Shown here one piece after another: positions 34,655 to 42,939 of a stretch of DNA of 64,000 bases; the stretch's first letter is position 1; each line of letters opens with the position of its first letter. The notes beneath the pieces were generated by a model. The model worked only from the letters and a program-made list of their open reading frames with translations, ran no database searches and was not told the DNA's origin. Source of the stretch: Agrococcus sp. ARC_14 (lineage in GTDB: Bacteria; Actinomycetota; Actinomycetes; Actinomycetales; Microbacteriaceae); assembly GCF_022436485.1 (NCBI RefSeq), contig NZ_JAKUDO010000001.1:1922001-1986000 (forward strand), in the 5' to 3' direction. A program made the position numbers and the translations under genes.

Positions 34655-35365
34655 GTGACTTCGCCTGCTCTCGACGCCGTGCTGTTCGACATGGACGGCA
34701 CCCTCATCGACACCGAACCGCAGTGGATGGCCGCCGAGGCCAGGCTGGCCGCCGACCACGGCATCCCGTGGGGCGCCGACGAGGCAGAGGCGCTCGTCGG
34801 CGTCGACCTCTGGGACGGCGCGCGCAGCTTCATCGCCAAGGGCGTCCCGATGGACGAGGACGCGATCGTGGCGCGGCTGGTGGGCGAGGTGCTGCGCAGC
34901 ATCGGCGACGTGCTGCCCATGCGCCCCGGCGCCCTGGAGCTGCTCCGCGAGCTGCTCGATGCCGGCGTGCCGATCGCGCTCGTCACCATGTCGACGCGCG
35001 AGATCGTCGACCGCGTCGAGGCGGCGCTCACCGCGCAGCTCGGCCGCCCGCCGTTCGTCGCCACGGTCGCGGGCGACGAGTGCGAGCAGGGCAAGCCGCA
35101 TCCGGAGCCGTACCTGCGGGGCCTGGCCCTGCTGGGCGTCGAGGCGGCGCGCTCGGTCGCGATCGAGGACTCCATCACCGGTGCGCGCAGCGCGCTGGCG
35201 GCGGGCATGACGACGATCGGGGTGCCGCACGCGGTGGACGTGTCGCAGGTGCCCGGCATCACCCACTGGCCGACGCTGTCGGGCCGCACCGCCGCCGATC
35301 TGGCCGCCGCGATCCCGCAGGTCCTCAGCGCCCAGGCCGCCAGCACGCAGGAGCACACCGCATGA
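34655..35365 (+). CDS. HAD family phosphatase
   Basis: A 236-residue HAD hydrolase of the beta-phosphoglucomutase-like subgroup. Motif I FDMDGTLIDTE (residues 11-21) holds the nucleophilic Asp and the cap follows; motif II is VTMST, motif III includes GKPHPEPYLRG, and motif IV is AIEDSITG. The substrate is unknown. Its stop overlaps the trmI start (ATGATG), and this HAD-trmI pair is conserved in actinobacteria. Confidence 0.9.
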   Translation: MTSPALDAVLFDMDGTLIDTEPQWMAAEARLAADHGIPWGADEAEALVGVDLWDGARSFIAKGVPMDEDAIVARLVGEVLRSIGDVLPMRPGALELLRELLDAGVPIALVTMSTREIVDRVEAALTAQLGRPPFVATVAGDECEQGKPHPEPYLRGLALLGVEAARSVAIEDSITGARSALAAGMTTIGVPHAVDVSQVPGITHWPTLSGRTAADLAAAIPQVLSAQAASTQEHTA

Positions 35366-36390
35366 TGGGCAGGACGGGTCCGTTCCAGTGGGGCGACATC
35401 GTGCAGATCACCGGGCCGAAGCAGAAGCTCTACACGATCGTCCTCACCGAGGGGAAGCAGTTCGGCACGCAGCGCGGCGCGATCCCGCACGCCGACTTCA
35501 TCGGCCTGCTCGACGGCTCGCTCGTCACCGTGGGAGAGTCGGAGTACCTGGCGATCCGGCCGCTCCTGCACGACTACGTGATGTCGATGCCGCGGGGCGC
35601 CGCGATCATCTACCCGAAGGATGCAGCCCACATCATCGGCTTCGCCGACATCCACCCCGACCTCACCGTGGTGGAGGCGGGCGTCGGCTCCGGCGCGCTC
35701 TCGCTCTGGCTGCTGCGTGCCCTGCACGGCACCGGCAGGCTCGTCTCCTTCGAGCGCCGCGAGGAGTTCCGCGACGTCGCGGAGGCGAACGTCGCCGGCT
35801 TCTTCGGCGAGCGGCCCGCCAACTGGGAGACCGTGCTGGGCGACCTCGCGGAAGAGCTCGGGGAGCACGTGCCCGACGGCGAGGCCGACAGGGTGCTGCT
35901 CGACATGCTGGCGCCCTGGGAGTGCGTCGATGCCACCGCGGACGCGCTCCGACCCGGTGGCCTCGTGCTCTGCTACGTCGCGACGGTCACGCAGCTCTCG
36001 CGCACGGTCGAGGCCATCCGCGCAGACGGCCGCTTCACCGCGCCGAAGTCGACGGAGACCCTCGTGCGCGGCTGGCACGTCGAGGGCCTGGCCGTGCGCC
36101 CCGACCATCGCATGGTGGCGCACACCGGCTTCCTCCTGACTGCCAGGCGCATCGCGGACGGCGTCGAGCTGCCCTCGTTCCGGCGCCGCGCGGCGAAGGC
36201 CGAGTTCGCCGCAGCCGACGTCGAGGCGTGGACGCCCGGGGCGCTGGGAGACCGGGTGCCGAGCGAGAAGCGCGCCCGGCGCGCCCGTCGCGACGCACAG
36301 CGACAGGCGGGCGCGATCGCCAGTGGCGGACAACCTGCCAGCGCTGCCGCTGACACGACGCCGCCCGACGCGGCCGAATCGGCTCGCTGA
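35362..36390 (+). CDS. trmI: tRNA (adenine-N1)-methyltransferase TrmI
   Basis: TrmI methylates A58 (and A57 in some species) in the T loop of tRNA using S-adenosylmethionine. The 342-residue protein has the N-terminal beta domain (GPFQWGDIVQITGPKQKLYT) and the Rossmann motifs VVEAGVGSGALSLWLLRAL and FERREEF, followed by LLDMLAPWE. The C-terminal 55 residues are Arg/Ala-rich and probably disordered. ATG 35362 has GCAGGAG 8 bases upstream and overlaps the HAD stop. In most actinobacteria the arc-dop-pup-prcBA-pafA genes follow; here FKBP follows instead. Confidence 0.94.
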   Translation: MMGRTGPFQWGDIVQITGPKQKLYTIVLTEGKQFGTQRGAIPHADFIGLLDGSLVTVGESEYLAIRPLLHDYVMSMPRGAAIIYPKDAAHIIGFADIHPDLTVVEAGVGSGALSLWLLRALHGTGRLVSFERREEFRDVAEANVAGFFGERPANWETVLGDLAEELGEHVPDGEADRVLLDMLAPWECVDATADALRPGGLVLCYVATVTQLSRTVEAIRADGRFTAPKSTETLVRGWHVEGLAVRPDHRMVAHTGFLLTARRIADGVELPSFRRRAAKAEFAAADVEAWTPGALGDRVPSEKRARRARRDAQRQAGAIASGGQPASAAADTTPPDAAESAR

Positions 36391-36429
36391 CCCCGACGCC
36401 GCCCTGCGCGGCTGAGACGGCCGCGCAGG

Positions 36430-36435
36430 TAGACT
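36430..36435 (+). promoter_or_regulatory. Likely -10 box for the FKBP-pafBC unit
   Basis: TAGACT lies about 31 bases before the GTG at 36467, leaving room for a short leader with the GAAAGG SD. Confidence 0.45.
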
Positions 36436-36466
36436 GACCCGGTCCCCGACCCCGAAAGGCATCGCT

Positions 36467-37447
36467 GTGCGCACACGCCCCCTCTCGATCGCCGCGCTGC
36501 TCATCGCCGCAGCCGGCCTCACCGCATGCGGAGCACCCGCAGGCAGCCTCGACGGCTGCACGCCGACGCTGCCCACCGGCGCGGCCGCCGGCCAGGTGAC
36601 CGTCGAGCAGGGCGACGCCGCCCCGTCGGTCGAGTTCCAGATCCCGCTCGTCTCCGAGGGCGACCAGGTCGCGCACCAGGGCGGCGAGGGCGAGCGCGTG
36701 AGCCAGGGCCAGGTGGTCGATGCCGACTACGTCGTCTACTCCGGCAAGACCGGCGACCTCATCACCAGCTCCTACCCGACGCCCGGCTCCGAGGCACCCG
36801 CGGCTGAGCCGCTGCGCCTCGCCGCCGGCGGTGAGACCGCGCTCAGCCAGGCCGTCGCCTGCGCAGCCCCCGGCTCGAGCGTCGTGCTCACCACCACCGT
36901 GGAGGCGCTCTTCGGCCCATCCGCCACGTCGCCCGAGATGGACATCACGCCCGCCGACACCGCGGTCGTCGTGCTCGAGGTCTCCGACGTGCACCCCGGC
37001 CGCGCCGAGGGCAACGCTCGCCCCGGCCAGCAGGGCATGCCCGCCGTCACGCTCGCGACCGACGGCACGCCGGGCGTGACGTTCCCCGGCAGCCCCGCGC
37101 CCGAGGAGCTCACGGTCATGCAGAGCATCGAGGGCACCGGCGAGCCGGTCGCAGAGGGCGACAACGTGCTGGTGCACTACACCGGCATCGTCTGGGAGAC
37201 CCAGGAGGTGTTCGACTCCTCCTGGGAGCGCGGCGCTCCGACGCCCATGACGATCGACGACGCCAGCCTGATCCCCGGCTTCGTCGACGCGGTCGTCGGT
37301 CAGCCCATCGGCAGCCAGGTGGTGGTCTCCATCCCGCAGGAGCTCGGCTACAACGACCCCGCCACCCGCCCAGAGTCGATCGGGGAGGGCGAGCACCTCC
37401 TCTTCGTGATCGACATCCTCGACCGGCTCGAGCCCGCCGCAGGCTGA
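36467..37447 (+). CDS. FKBP-type peptidyl-prolyl isomerase lipoprotein
   Basis: An exported lipoprotein isomerase. The N-terminal signal ends in a lipobox LTAC (C21), predicting a lipid anchor on the outer face of the membrane. A C-terminal FKBP domain (about residues 215-322) has the canonical VLVHYTGIVWETQEVFDSSWERG and IGSQVVVSIPQELGYND. The N-terminal half (30-190) looks like a degenerate FKBP repeat. It is 77 bp after trmI, with pafB immediately after, overlapping by 1 base. The gene normally follows pafA, and the missing pupylation genes would lie just upstream. Confidence 0.9.
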   Translation: MRTRPLSIAALLIAAAGLTACGAPAGSLDGCTPTLPTGAAAGQVTVEQGDAAPSVEFQIPLVSEGDQVAHQGGEGERVSQGQVVDADYVVYSGKTGDLITSSYPTPGSEAPAAEPLRLAAGGETALSQAVACAAPGSSVVLTTTVEALFGPSATSPEMDITPADTAVVVLEVSDVHPGRAEGNARPGQQGMPAVTLATDGTPGVTFPGSPAPEELTVMQSIEGTGEPVAEGDNVLVHYTGIVWETQEVFDSSWERGAPTPMTIDDASLIPGFVDAVVGQPIGSQVVVSIPQELGYNDPATRPESIGEGEHLLFVIDILDRLEPAAG

Positions 37448-38493
37448 TGAGCAGGGTCGAGGCCGAGGAGCGCCAGTTCTCGCTGCTGCTCGCGCTTGTG
37501 GACACGAGCGTCGGCTTCACGAAGCAGGAGCTCTTCGCTCGAGTCGCCGGCTACCAGGGGCAGCCGACCGGCGATGCCCTCGAGCGGATGTTCGAGCGCG
37601 ACAAGGATGCGCTGCGGGAGCACGGCATCGTGATCGACGTCGTGCAGCCCCCGGGCGACGAGAGCAATCAGGAGGCGCGCTACCGCGTGCTGGACGGCGT
37701 GCTCGGCGACCCCGCAGAGCTGCAGTTCGACGCCGAGGAGCGTGACCTGCTCGACCTCGCGCTGCGCGTCTGGCACGAGGGCGGGCTGACGGAGGAGTCG
37801 CAGCGCGCGGCGCTCAAGCTGCGCGCCGACCCCGAGTTCCGCGGCGGCCTGCCCCTCGAGCGCACGCCGGGCCGCACCACCGACCCGGCCGCCGGCACCG
37901 AACCCGCGACCGCATCCATCGTGCAGCCGCGCCAGCGTTCGCGCGAGAGTGCGTTCCAGGCCCTCAAGCGTGCCGCCGATCGCCGCAGAGAGGTGGTCTT
38001 CGACTACCTCAAGCCCGGCGAGCGCACGCCGCGCAGCCGCTCCGTGCAGCCATGGGCCACCGTGCTGTTCCGCAGCCGCTGGATGCTCGTCGGCCACGAC
38101 CTCGGAGCCGAGGACGCCCGCACCTTCCTCATGCAGCGCATCACCTCACCCGTGAAGGATCGCGCACCGCGTCAGCCCTTCGAGGTGCCGGCCGACGCTG
38201 CGGCCGCGGCGCTCGCCAAGCTCGAGGAGATCTGGGCGTCCGCCTCGGTCGGCGTGCACGCGGTGCCCGGCAGCGACGCCGACATCCGGCTGCGGCATCG
38301 GCGCGACACCACCGAGGAGGACGGCCTGCTGGTGATCCACCACGCCGACCGCCACCTGATCGCGGACGAGCTCTCGGGCTTCGGCGCCGACATCGCCGTC
38401 GCCTGGCCCGCCCAGCAGCGCGAGCTCGTGCGCCAGCGCCTCGAGCGCATCCGCGACGCGCACGCCGACGACACCGAGGGGAGTGCCACGTGA
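37447..38493 (+). CDS. pafB: WYL-domain transcriptional regulator PafB
   Basis: PafB acts with PafC as a heterodimeric transcription activator of the LexA-independent DNA damage response in mycobacteria. The 348-residue protein has an N-terminal winged helix (about residues 1-70, EERQFSLLLALVDTSVGFTKQELFARV), a middle WCX-like region, and a WYL domain near residues 170-250 (VFDYLKPGE and SRWMLVGHDLGAEDARTFLMQRI). Start ATG overlaps the FKBP stop by 1 base and its stop overlaps pafC by GTGA. The Paf (proteasome accessory) genes are kept even though PafA is not here. Confidence 0.92.
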   Translation: MSRVEAEERQFSLLLALVDTSVGFTKQELFARVAGYQGQPTGDALERMFERDKDALREHGIVIDVVQPPGDESNQEARYRVLDGVLGDPAELQFDAEERDLLDLALRVWHEGGLTEESQRAALKLRADPEFRGGLPLERTPGRTTDPAAGTEPATASIVQPRQRSRESAFQALKRAADRRREVVFDYLKPGERTPRSRSVQPWATVLFRSRWMLVGHDLGAEDARTFLMQRITSPVKDRAPRQPFEVPADAAAAALAKLEEIWASASVGVHAVPGSDADIRLRHRRDTTEEDGLLVIHHADRHLIADELSGFGADIAVAWPAQQRELVRQRLERIRDAHADDTEGSAT

Positions 38494-39443
38494 GCGCCAG
38501 CCGCGTCGAGCGGGGCATCGGCCTGCTGCTCTCCCTCATCCAGTACGTCACCGCATCCGGCTCCGTCACGGTGCAGGAGGCCGCCGCTCACTTCGGCGTG
38601 CCCGAGGAGCGCATCCGCGAGGCCGTCTCGCGCGTGTTCATGGCCGGTGTGCCCGACGGCGCCGGCGACTTCATCCGCTTCGACATCGACTTCGACGCCT
38701 TCGAGCAGCAGGACGTCATCGCCGTGACGATGCGCCCGGCCTTCGAGGACGAGACGGTGCGCCTCTCGCCCCGCGAGGCGAGCGCGCTCATCGCGGGCCT
38801 CACGCTCGTCGCCGGCTACACGGACGCGGGCCCGGAGCGCGTCGCGGCGCTGCGCGAGAAGCTGCGCAGGGCGGCATCGCAGGGGGCTGACACGGTCGCC
38901 GTCGACGCGCTCGACGTGCCGCGCACGGCCCAGATCATCCGCGATGCGATCCGTGACCGCTGCGTGCTCGCGCTCGACTACCGCAAGCCCGACGAAGGCT
39001 CCCAGCGTCGGCGGGTGGCGCCGGTGAAGCTCGACCTGCACGAGGGCCAGGTCTTCGTCGAGGCCGCCGACCTCGACAAGCGCGGCATGCGCACCTTCCG
39101 CCTCGACCGCATCGAGGCGATCGAGCCGACGCAGGATGCCTGGCCGGATGCGCTCCCGGCGCACGAGCGCACGGTCGCCGGCACCGCGCAGGTCGTCGCG
39201 ACCCGCGCGGCAGCAGCGATGCTGGCCGACTACGCCACCTCCGACCCCGTGTCGGTGGACGGCGAGCGGGTGCGGCTCGACATCGAGGTGTGGAGCGAGG
39301 CCAGCGTGCTGCGCGCGGTCGCGGCCTGCGGTGGCGACGCCGAGATCGTGGCGCCCGCGAGCCTGCGCCGCGCGATGCACCGCTTCGCGATCGAGGCGCT
39401 CGGCGATGCCGAGCACGATGGTGAGCCCTCCCGCGAGGCGTGA
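38490..39443 (+). CDS. pafC: WYL-domain transcriptional regulator PafC
   Basis: Partner of PafB. The 317-residue protein begins with an HTH (IGLLLSLIQYVTASGSVTVQEAAAHFGVPEERI) and carries a WYL domain (about residues 145-210: LALDYRKPDEGSQRRRVAP, FVEAADLDKRGMRTFRLDRI). WYL domains are thought to sense single-stranded nucleic acid produced by damage. The start is GTG 38490, overlapping the pafB stop; no SD is needed if translation is coupled. Confidence 0.92.
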   Translation: MSASRVERGIGLLLSLIQYVTASGSVTVQEAAAHFGVPEERIREAVSRVFMAGVPDGAGDFIRFDIDFDAFEQQDVIAVTMRPAFEDETVRLSPREASALIAGLTLVAGYTDAGPERVAALREKLRRAASQGADTVAVDALDVPRTAQIIRDAIRDRCVLALDYRKPDEGSQRRRVAPVKLDLHEGQVFVEAADLDKRGMRTFRLDRIEAIEPTQDAWPDALPAHERTVAGTAQVVATRAAAAMLADYATSDPVSVDGERVRLDIEVWSEASVLRAVAACGGDAEIVAPASLRRAMHRFAIEALGDAEHDGEPSREA

Positions 39444-39468
39444 CGACCTCGCCCGGTCGCGGGCGCGG

Positions 39469-39474
39469 TAGGCT
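39469..39474 (+). promoter_or_regulatory. Likely -10 box for the tat operon
   Basis: TAGGCT lies about 32 bases before the tatA ATG and leaves a short leader with an SD-like GGGCGAAGGGCG. Confidence 0.45.
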
Positions 39475-39506
39475 AGGTCACGACCGACACAGGGCGAAGG
39501 GCGATC

Positions 39507-39719
39507 ATGGGTGGATTCTTTGGCAATGCGGCATCGCATTGGTGGATCATCCTCATCATCGTCGTGCTCATCTTCGGCGCCACGAAGCTGCCCGCACTTG
39601 CCCGGAGCCTGGGGCAGTCGGTCAACATCCTGAAGAAGGAAGTCAAGGGCGACGGCTCCGGTGACGAGGCGACCGCCAAGGGCACCGACGACCCGGCTTC
39701 CAGCACCGACCGGAAGTAG
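39507..39719 (+). CDS. tatA: Twin-arginine translocase subunit TatA
   Basis: TatA forms the protein-conducting oligomer of the Tat export pathway for folded proteins. The 70-residue protein has a single N-terminal helix (about residues 11-23), the FG motif at the hinge (IFGATKLPALARSLG), an amphipathic helix and a charged tail. TatC follows 3 bp later, and no tatB was found, so this is the minimal TatAC arrangement used by many actinobacteria. Confidence 0.94.
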   Translation: MGGFFGNAASHWWIILIIVVLIFGATKLPALARSLGQSVNILKKEVKGDGSGDEATAKGTDDPASSTDRK

Positions 39720-39722
39720 TCG

Positions 39723-40502
39723 ATGGCCCGCAAGGGGCGCACGGCTGACACGCATGGCCGGATGAAGCTCGCCGCGCACCTGCGCGAGTTCAAGCGCCGC
39801 TTCTACATCTCTGGCGCGGCGATCGTCCTGGCTGCGATCGGCGGCTTCTTCCTCGCCGCGCCGCTGCTGCGGCTGCTGAGCGCGCCGCTCGACGAGCTGC
39901 AGGCCTCCGGGCTCGACGTCGAGCTCAACATCACGAACGTCACGCAGGCCTTCGACGTGCAGATGCGCATCGGCTTCCTGCTCGGGCTCATCATCTCGAG
40001 CCCGATCTGGATCTGGCAGCTGCTCGCCTTCATCGTGCCGGCGCTGCGCACCATCGAGCGTCGCTACGTGTTCGGCTTCATCGCCGCCGCCGTGCCGCTG
40101 TTCATCGCCGGCTGCGCGACCGGCTGGTTCGTGCTGCCGCGCATCATCCGTCTCTTCGTCGGCTTCACGCCCGACGGCTTCACCGCATTCCTGGGCGCGA
40201 CCGACTACTGGGACTTCTCCCTCAAGCTCGTCTTCGCAGCCGGCGTCGCATACACGCTGCCCGTCGTGGTGGTGTTCCTGAACCTCGCGAGCGTCGTGAC
40301 CGGCAGGGCGATCCTCGGCGCGTGGCGCTGGGCTGTGCTGACGGCCACACTCTTCGGTGCCTTCGTCACGCCAGCCGGCGACGTCTGGAGCATGTTCATC
40401 ATCTCGGTGCCGATGGTGGTGCTCTACTTCGCTGCCGCCGGCATCGCACTGCTCGTCGATCGCCGCCGCGCGAAGCGAGAGTCTGCCAAGGTTGACGCAT
40501 GA
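39723..40502 (+). CDS. tatC: Twin-arginine translocase subunit TatC
   Basis: TatC is the receptor that recognises the twin-arginine signal. The 259-residue protein has six membrane helices and the conserved cytosolic N-terminus LAAHLREFKRRF, the periplasmic ITNVTQAFDVQMRIGFLLGL loop with its conserved Glu/Gln region, and the later FELGVVF-like region seen here as FAAGVAYTLPVVVVFL. It is coupled to tatA. The helicase gene starts 13 bp after its stop. Confidence 0.93.
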   Translation: MARKGRTADTHGRMKLAAHLREFKRRFYISGAAIVLAAIGGFFLAAPLLRLLSAPLDELQASGLDVELNITNVTQAFDVQMRIGFLLGLIISSPIWIWQLLAFIVPALRTIERRYVFGFIAAAVPLFIAGCATGWFVLPRIIRLFVGFTPDGFTAFLGATDYWDFSLKLVFAAGVAYTLPVVVVFLNLASVVTGRAILGAWRWAVLTATLFGAFVTPAGDVWSMFIISVPMVVLYFAAAGIALLVDRRRAKRESAKVDA

Positions 40503-40515
40503 CGATGGTCCGCAG

Positions 40516-42939
40516 ATGAGCATCGCCACCGAAGCCTTCGCCGCCGCGCAGCCGTTCGGCCTCGACCCGTTCCAGCGGGAGGCCTGCGAGGCCATCGAGG
40601 ACGGCTCGAGCCTGCTCGTCGCGGCGCCGACGGGCGCGGGCAAGACCGTCGTCGCCGAGTTCGCCATCCACCTCACGATGGAGGCCCCCACCGGCCGCGT
40701 CTTCTACACGACGCCCATGAAGGCCCTCTCGAACCAGAAGCACCGCGAGCTCACCGAGGTCTACGGCAGCGCATCCGTCGGTCTCCTCACCGGCGACACC
40801 TCCATCAACGGCGATGCCCGCATCGTCGTGATGACCACCGAGGTGCTGCGCAACATGCTCTACGAGGGCCGTGACCTCTCACAGCTCGAGTACGTGGTGA
40901 TGGATGAGGTGCACTACCTCGCAGACCGGTTCCGCGGGGCGGTGTGGGAGGAGGTCATCATCCACCTGCCGCGGCACGTGCGGATGGTCTCGCTCTCTGC
41001 CACGGTCTCGAACGCCGAGGAGTTCGGCGCCTGGCTCGATGCGGTGCGCGGCGACACGCGCGTGATCGTCTCGGAGCACCGCCCGGTGCCGCTCGACGCG
41101 CACGTGCACATCAAGGGCCGGCTGGTCGAGCTCTTCGACTCGAAGGCGGGGGAGGCCACGCACCGCCCCAGCAAGGAGCTGCAGGAGCTCGCGCGCGGCA
41201 CCGACATCGAGGCATCCGCCGCCCGCGGTCACCGCGATCGGGGCGGCCACAACCGTCACCGCTCCCGCAGCGCCCCCAACAAGGGCCGCTCGCGCGACTT
41301 CCAGCCCTGGCGCTCCGGCGGCCCCTCGCGGGTCGACCGCGTCGAGCTCATCGCGCAGCTCGACCAGCGCGAGATGCTGCCGGCGATCGACTTCATCTTC
41401 TCGAGGGCCGGATGCGACGCGGCGGTGCGGCAGGTCGTCGACGGCGGGGTGCGGCTCACCACGCCGGAGGACCGTGCCGAGATCCGCTCGATCGTCGACG
41501 AGCGCACGCGGCTGCTCGACGACGCCGACCTCGGGGTGCTGGGCTACTTCGACTGGATCGACGCCCTTGAGCGCGGCGTCGCCGCCCACCACGCCGGGCT
41601 GCTGCCGGTCTTCAAGGAGGTCGTCGAGGAGCTCTTCCGCGCCCGGCTGCTGAAGGTCGTCTTCGCCACCGAGACGCTCGCGCTCGGCATCAACATGCCC
41701 GCGCGCACCGTCGTGCTCGAGCAGCTCGAGAAGTTCAACGGCGAGGCGCGGGTGCGCATCACGCCGGGGGAGTACACGCAGCTCACCGGCCGCGCGGGCC
41801 GTCGCGGCATCGACACCGAGGGCCACGCGGTCGTCATCTGGAACGGCAAGCTGCAGCCGGTGGAGGTCGCCTCGCTCGCCTCCCGGCGCACCTACCCGCT
41901 GCACTCGAGCTTCAAGCCGACCTACAACATGGCGGTGAACCTCATCGACCGGCTGGGCGTGCCCGGCACCCGCGAGGTGCTCGAGACCTCGTTCGCACAG
42001 TTCCAGGCCGATCGCTCGGTCGTGCAGCTCGCTCGCCGCGTCGTCGACCAGCGCGAGAGCCTCGCGGCCTACCAGGAGTCGATGTCGTGCCATCTGGGCG
42101 ACTTCACGCAGTACGCGCAGCTGCGTCGCGAGCTGAGCGACCTGGAGCGCGACGCGCAGCGGCAGCAGCTCAGCCACAGTGAGCACGACCGCATCCAGAA
42201 GCAGCTGAAGTCCCTGCGCGGCCGGATGAAGCAGCACCCCTGCCACGCCTGCCCCGAGCGCGACTCGCACGCCCGCTGGGGCGAGCGCTACTGGCGCCTG
42301 CACCGCGACGTCGAGAAGGCCGAGCGGCAGATCTCACGCCGCACGGGCGAGATCGCGGAGCGCTTCGATCGCATCACCGAGATCCTGCGCAGGCTCGACT
42401 ACGTCGAGGATGCCGAGGGCGGCGCGCGCATCTCGCCTGCCGGTGAGGTGCTGCGCCGCATCTACGGCGAGCGCGACCTGCTGGTCGCGGAGAGCATCCG
42501 CCAGGGGCTGTGGAACGGGCTCGACGCGCCGGCGCTCGCCGCGCTTGCGTGCGCGCTCGTGTTCGAGGGCAGGCGCGACGACGGCATGCTGCCCGAGCGG
42601 ATGCTGCCGAAGGGCGCGTTCCTGGATGCCCTGGCAGCGACGCAGACGCTGTGGGCTCAGCTCGACGACCTCGAGCAGGAGCACCGCCTGCCCGGCTCCG
42701 AGCCGCTGCAGACCGGCCTCACGCTCGCGATGCACCGCTGGGCGCGCGGCTACCCGCTCGACGGCGTGCTGCGCGACACCGACCTGGCGGCTGGCGACTT
42801 CGTGCGCTGGACGAAGCAGACGATCGACGTGCTCGAGCAGATCGAGCACGTGGCGCCCAAGCGACTCTCCCGCACGGCTCGCGACGCGGTGGAGCGCATC
42901 CGTCGCGGTGTCGTGGAAGCATCGGGGTCCGCGCAGTGA
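40516..42939 (+). CDS. helY: Ski2/Mtr4-like DEAD/DEAH box RNA helicase (HelY type)
   Basis: An 807-residue superfamily 2 helicase. Motifs: APTGAGKTVVAEFAIH (I), MDEVHYLADRFRG (II), LSATVSNAEEFGAWL (III), and GRAGRRGIDTEGH (VI). A stretch of Arg/Gly/His (about residues 235-275) sits between the two RecA domains, and a C-terminal arm with CHACPERDSHARW (two Cys) follows. The gene is conserved after tatC in actinobacteria. Function is presumed RNA processing or turnover. Confidence 0.9.
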   Translation: MSIATEAFAAAQPFGLDPFQREACEAIEDGSSLLVAAPTGAGKTVVAEFAIHLTMEAPTGRVFYTTPMKALSNQKHRELTEVYGSASVGLLTGDTSINGDARIVVMTTEVLRNMLYEGRDLSQLEYVVMDEVHYLADRFRGAVWEEVIIHLPRHVRMVSLSATVSNAEEFGAWLDAVRGDTRVIVSEHRPVPLDAHVHIKGRLVELFDSKAGEATHRPSKELQELARGTDIEASAARGHRDRGGHNRHRSRSAPNKGRSRDFQPWRSGGPSRVDRVELIAQLDQREMLPAIDFIFSRAGCDAAVRQVVDGGVRLTTPEDRAEIRSIVDERTRLLDDADLGVLGYFDWIDALERGVAAHHAGLLPVFKEVVEELFRARLLKVVFATETLALGINMPARTVVLEQLEKFNGEARVRITPGEYTQLTGRAGRRGIDTEGHAVVIWNGKLQPVEVASLASRRTYPLHSSFKPTYNMAVNLIDRLGVPGTREVLETSFAQFQADRSVVQLARRVVDQRESLAAYQESMSCHLGDFTQYAQLRRELSDLERDAQRQQLSHSEHDRIQKQLKSLRGRMKQHPCHACPERDSHARWGERYWRLHRDVEKAERQISRRTGEIAERFDRITEILRRLDYVEDAEGGARISPAGEVLRRIYGERDLLVAESIRQGLWNGLDAPALAALACALVFEGRRDDGMLPERMLPKGAFLDALAATQTLWAQLDDLEQEHRLPGSEPLQTGLTLAMHRWARGYPLDGVLRDTDLAAGDFVRWTKQTIDVLEQIEHVAPKRLSRTARDAVERIRRGVVEASGSAQ

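Noticed and set aside
33721..36390. 889-residue + strand frame ending in TrmI
   Set aside because: Only the last 342 residues are TrmI; upstream it is antisense to PAC2 and out of frame with the HAD gene. The start at 35362 has an SD and overlaps the HAD stop.
38172..40691. 839-codon open frame on the minus strand
   Set aside because: Antisense to pafB, pafC, tatA and tatC, all of which have clear family motifs.
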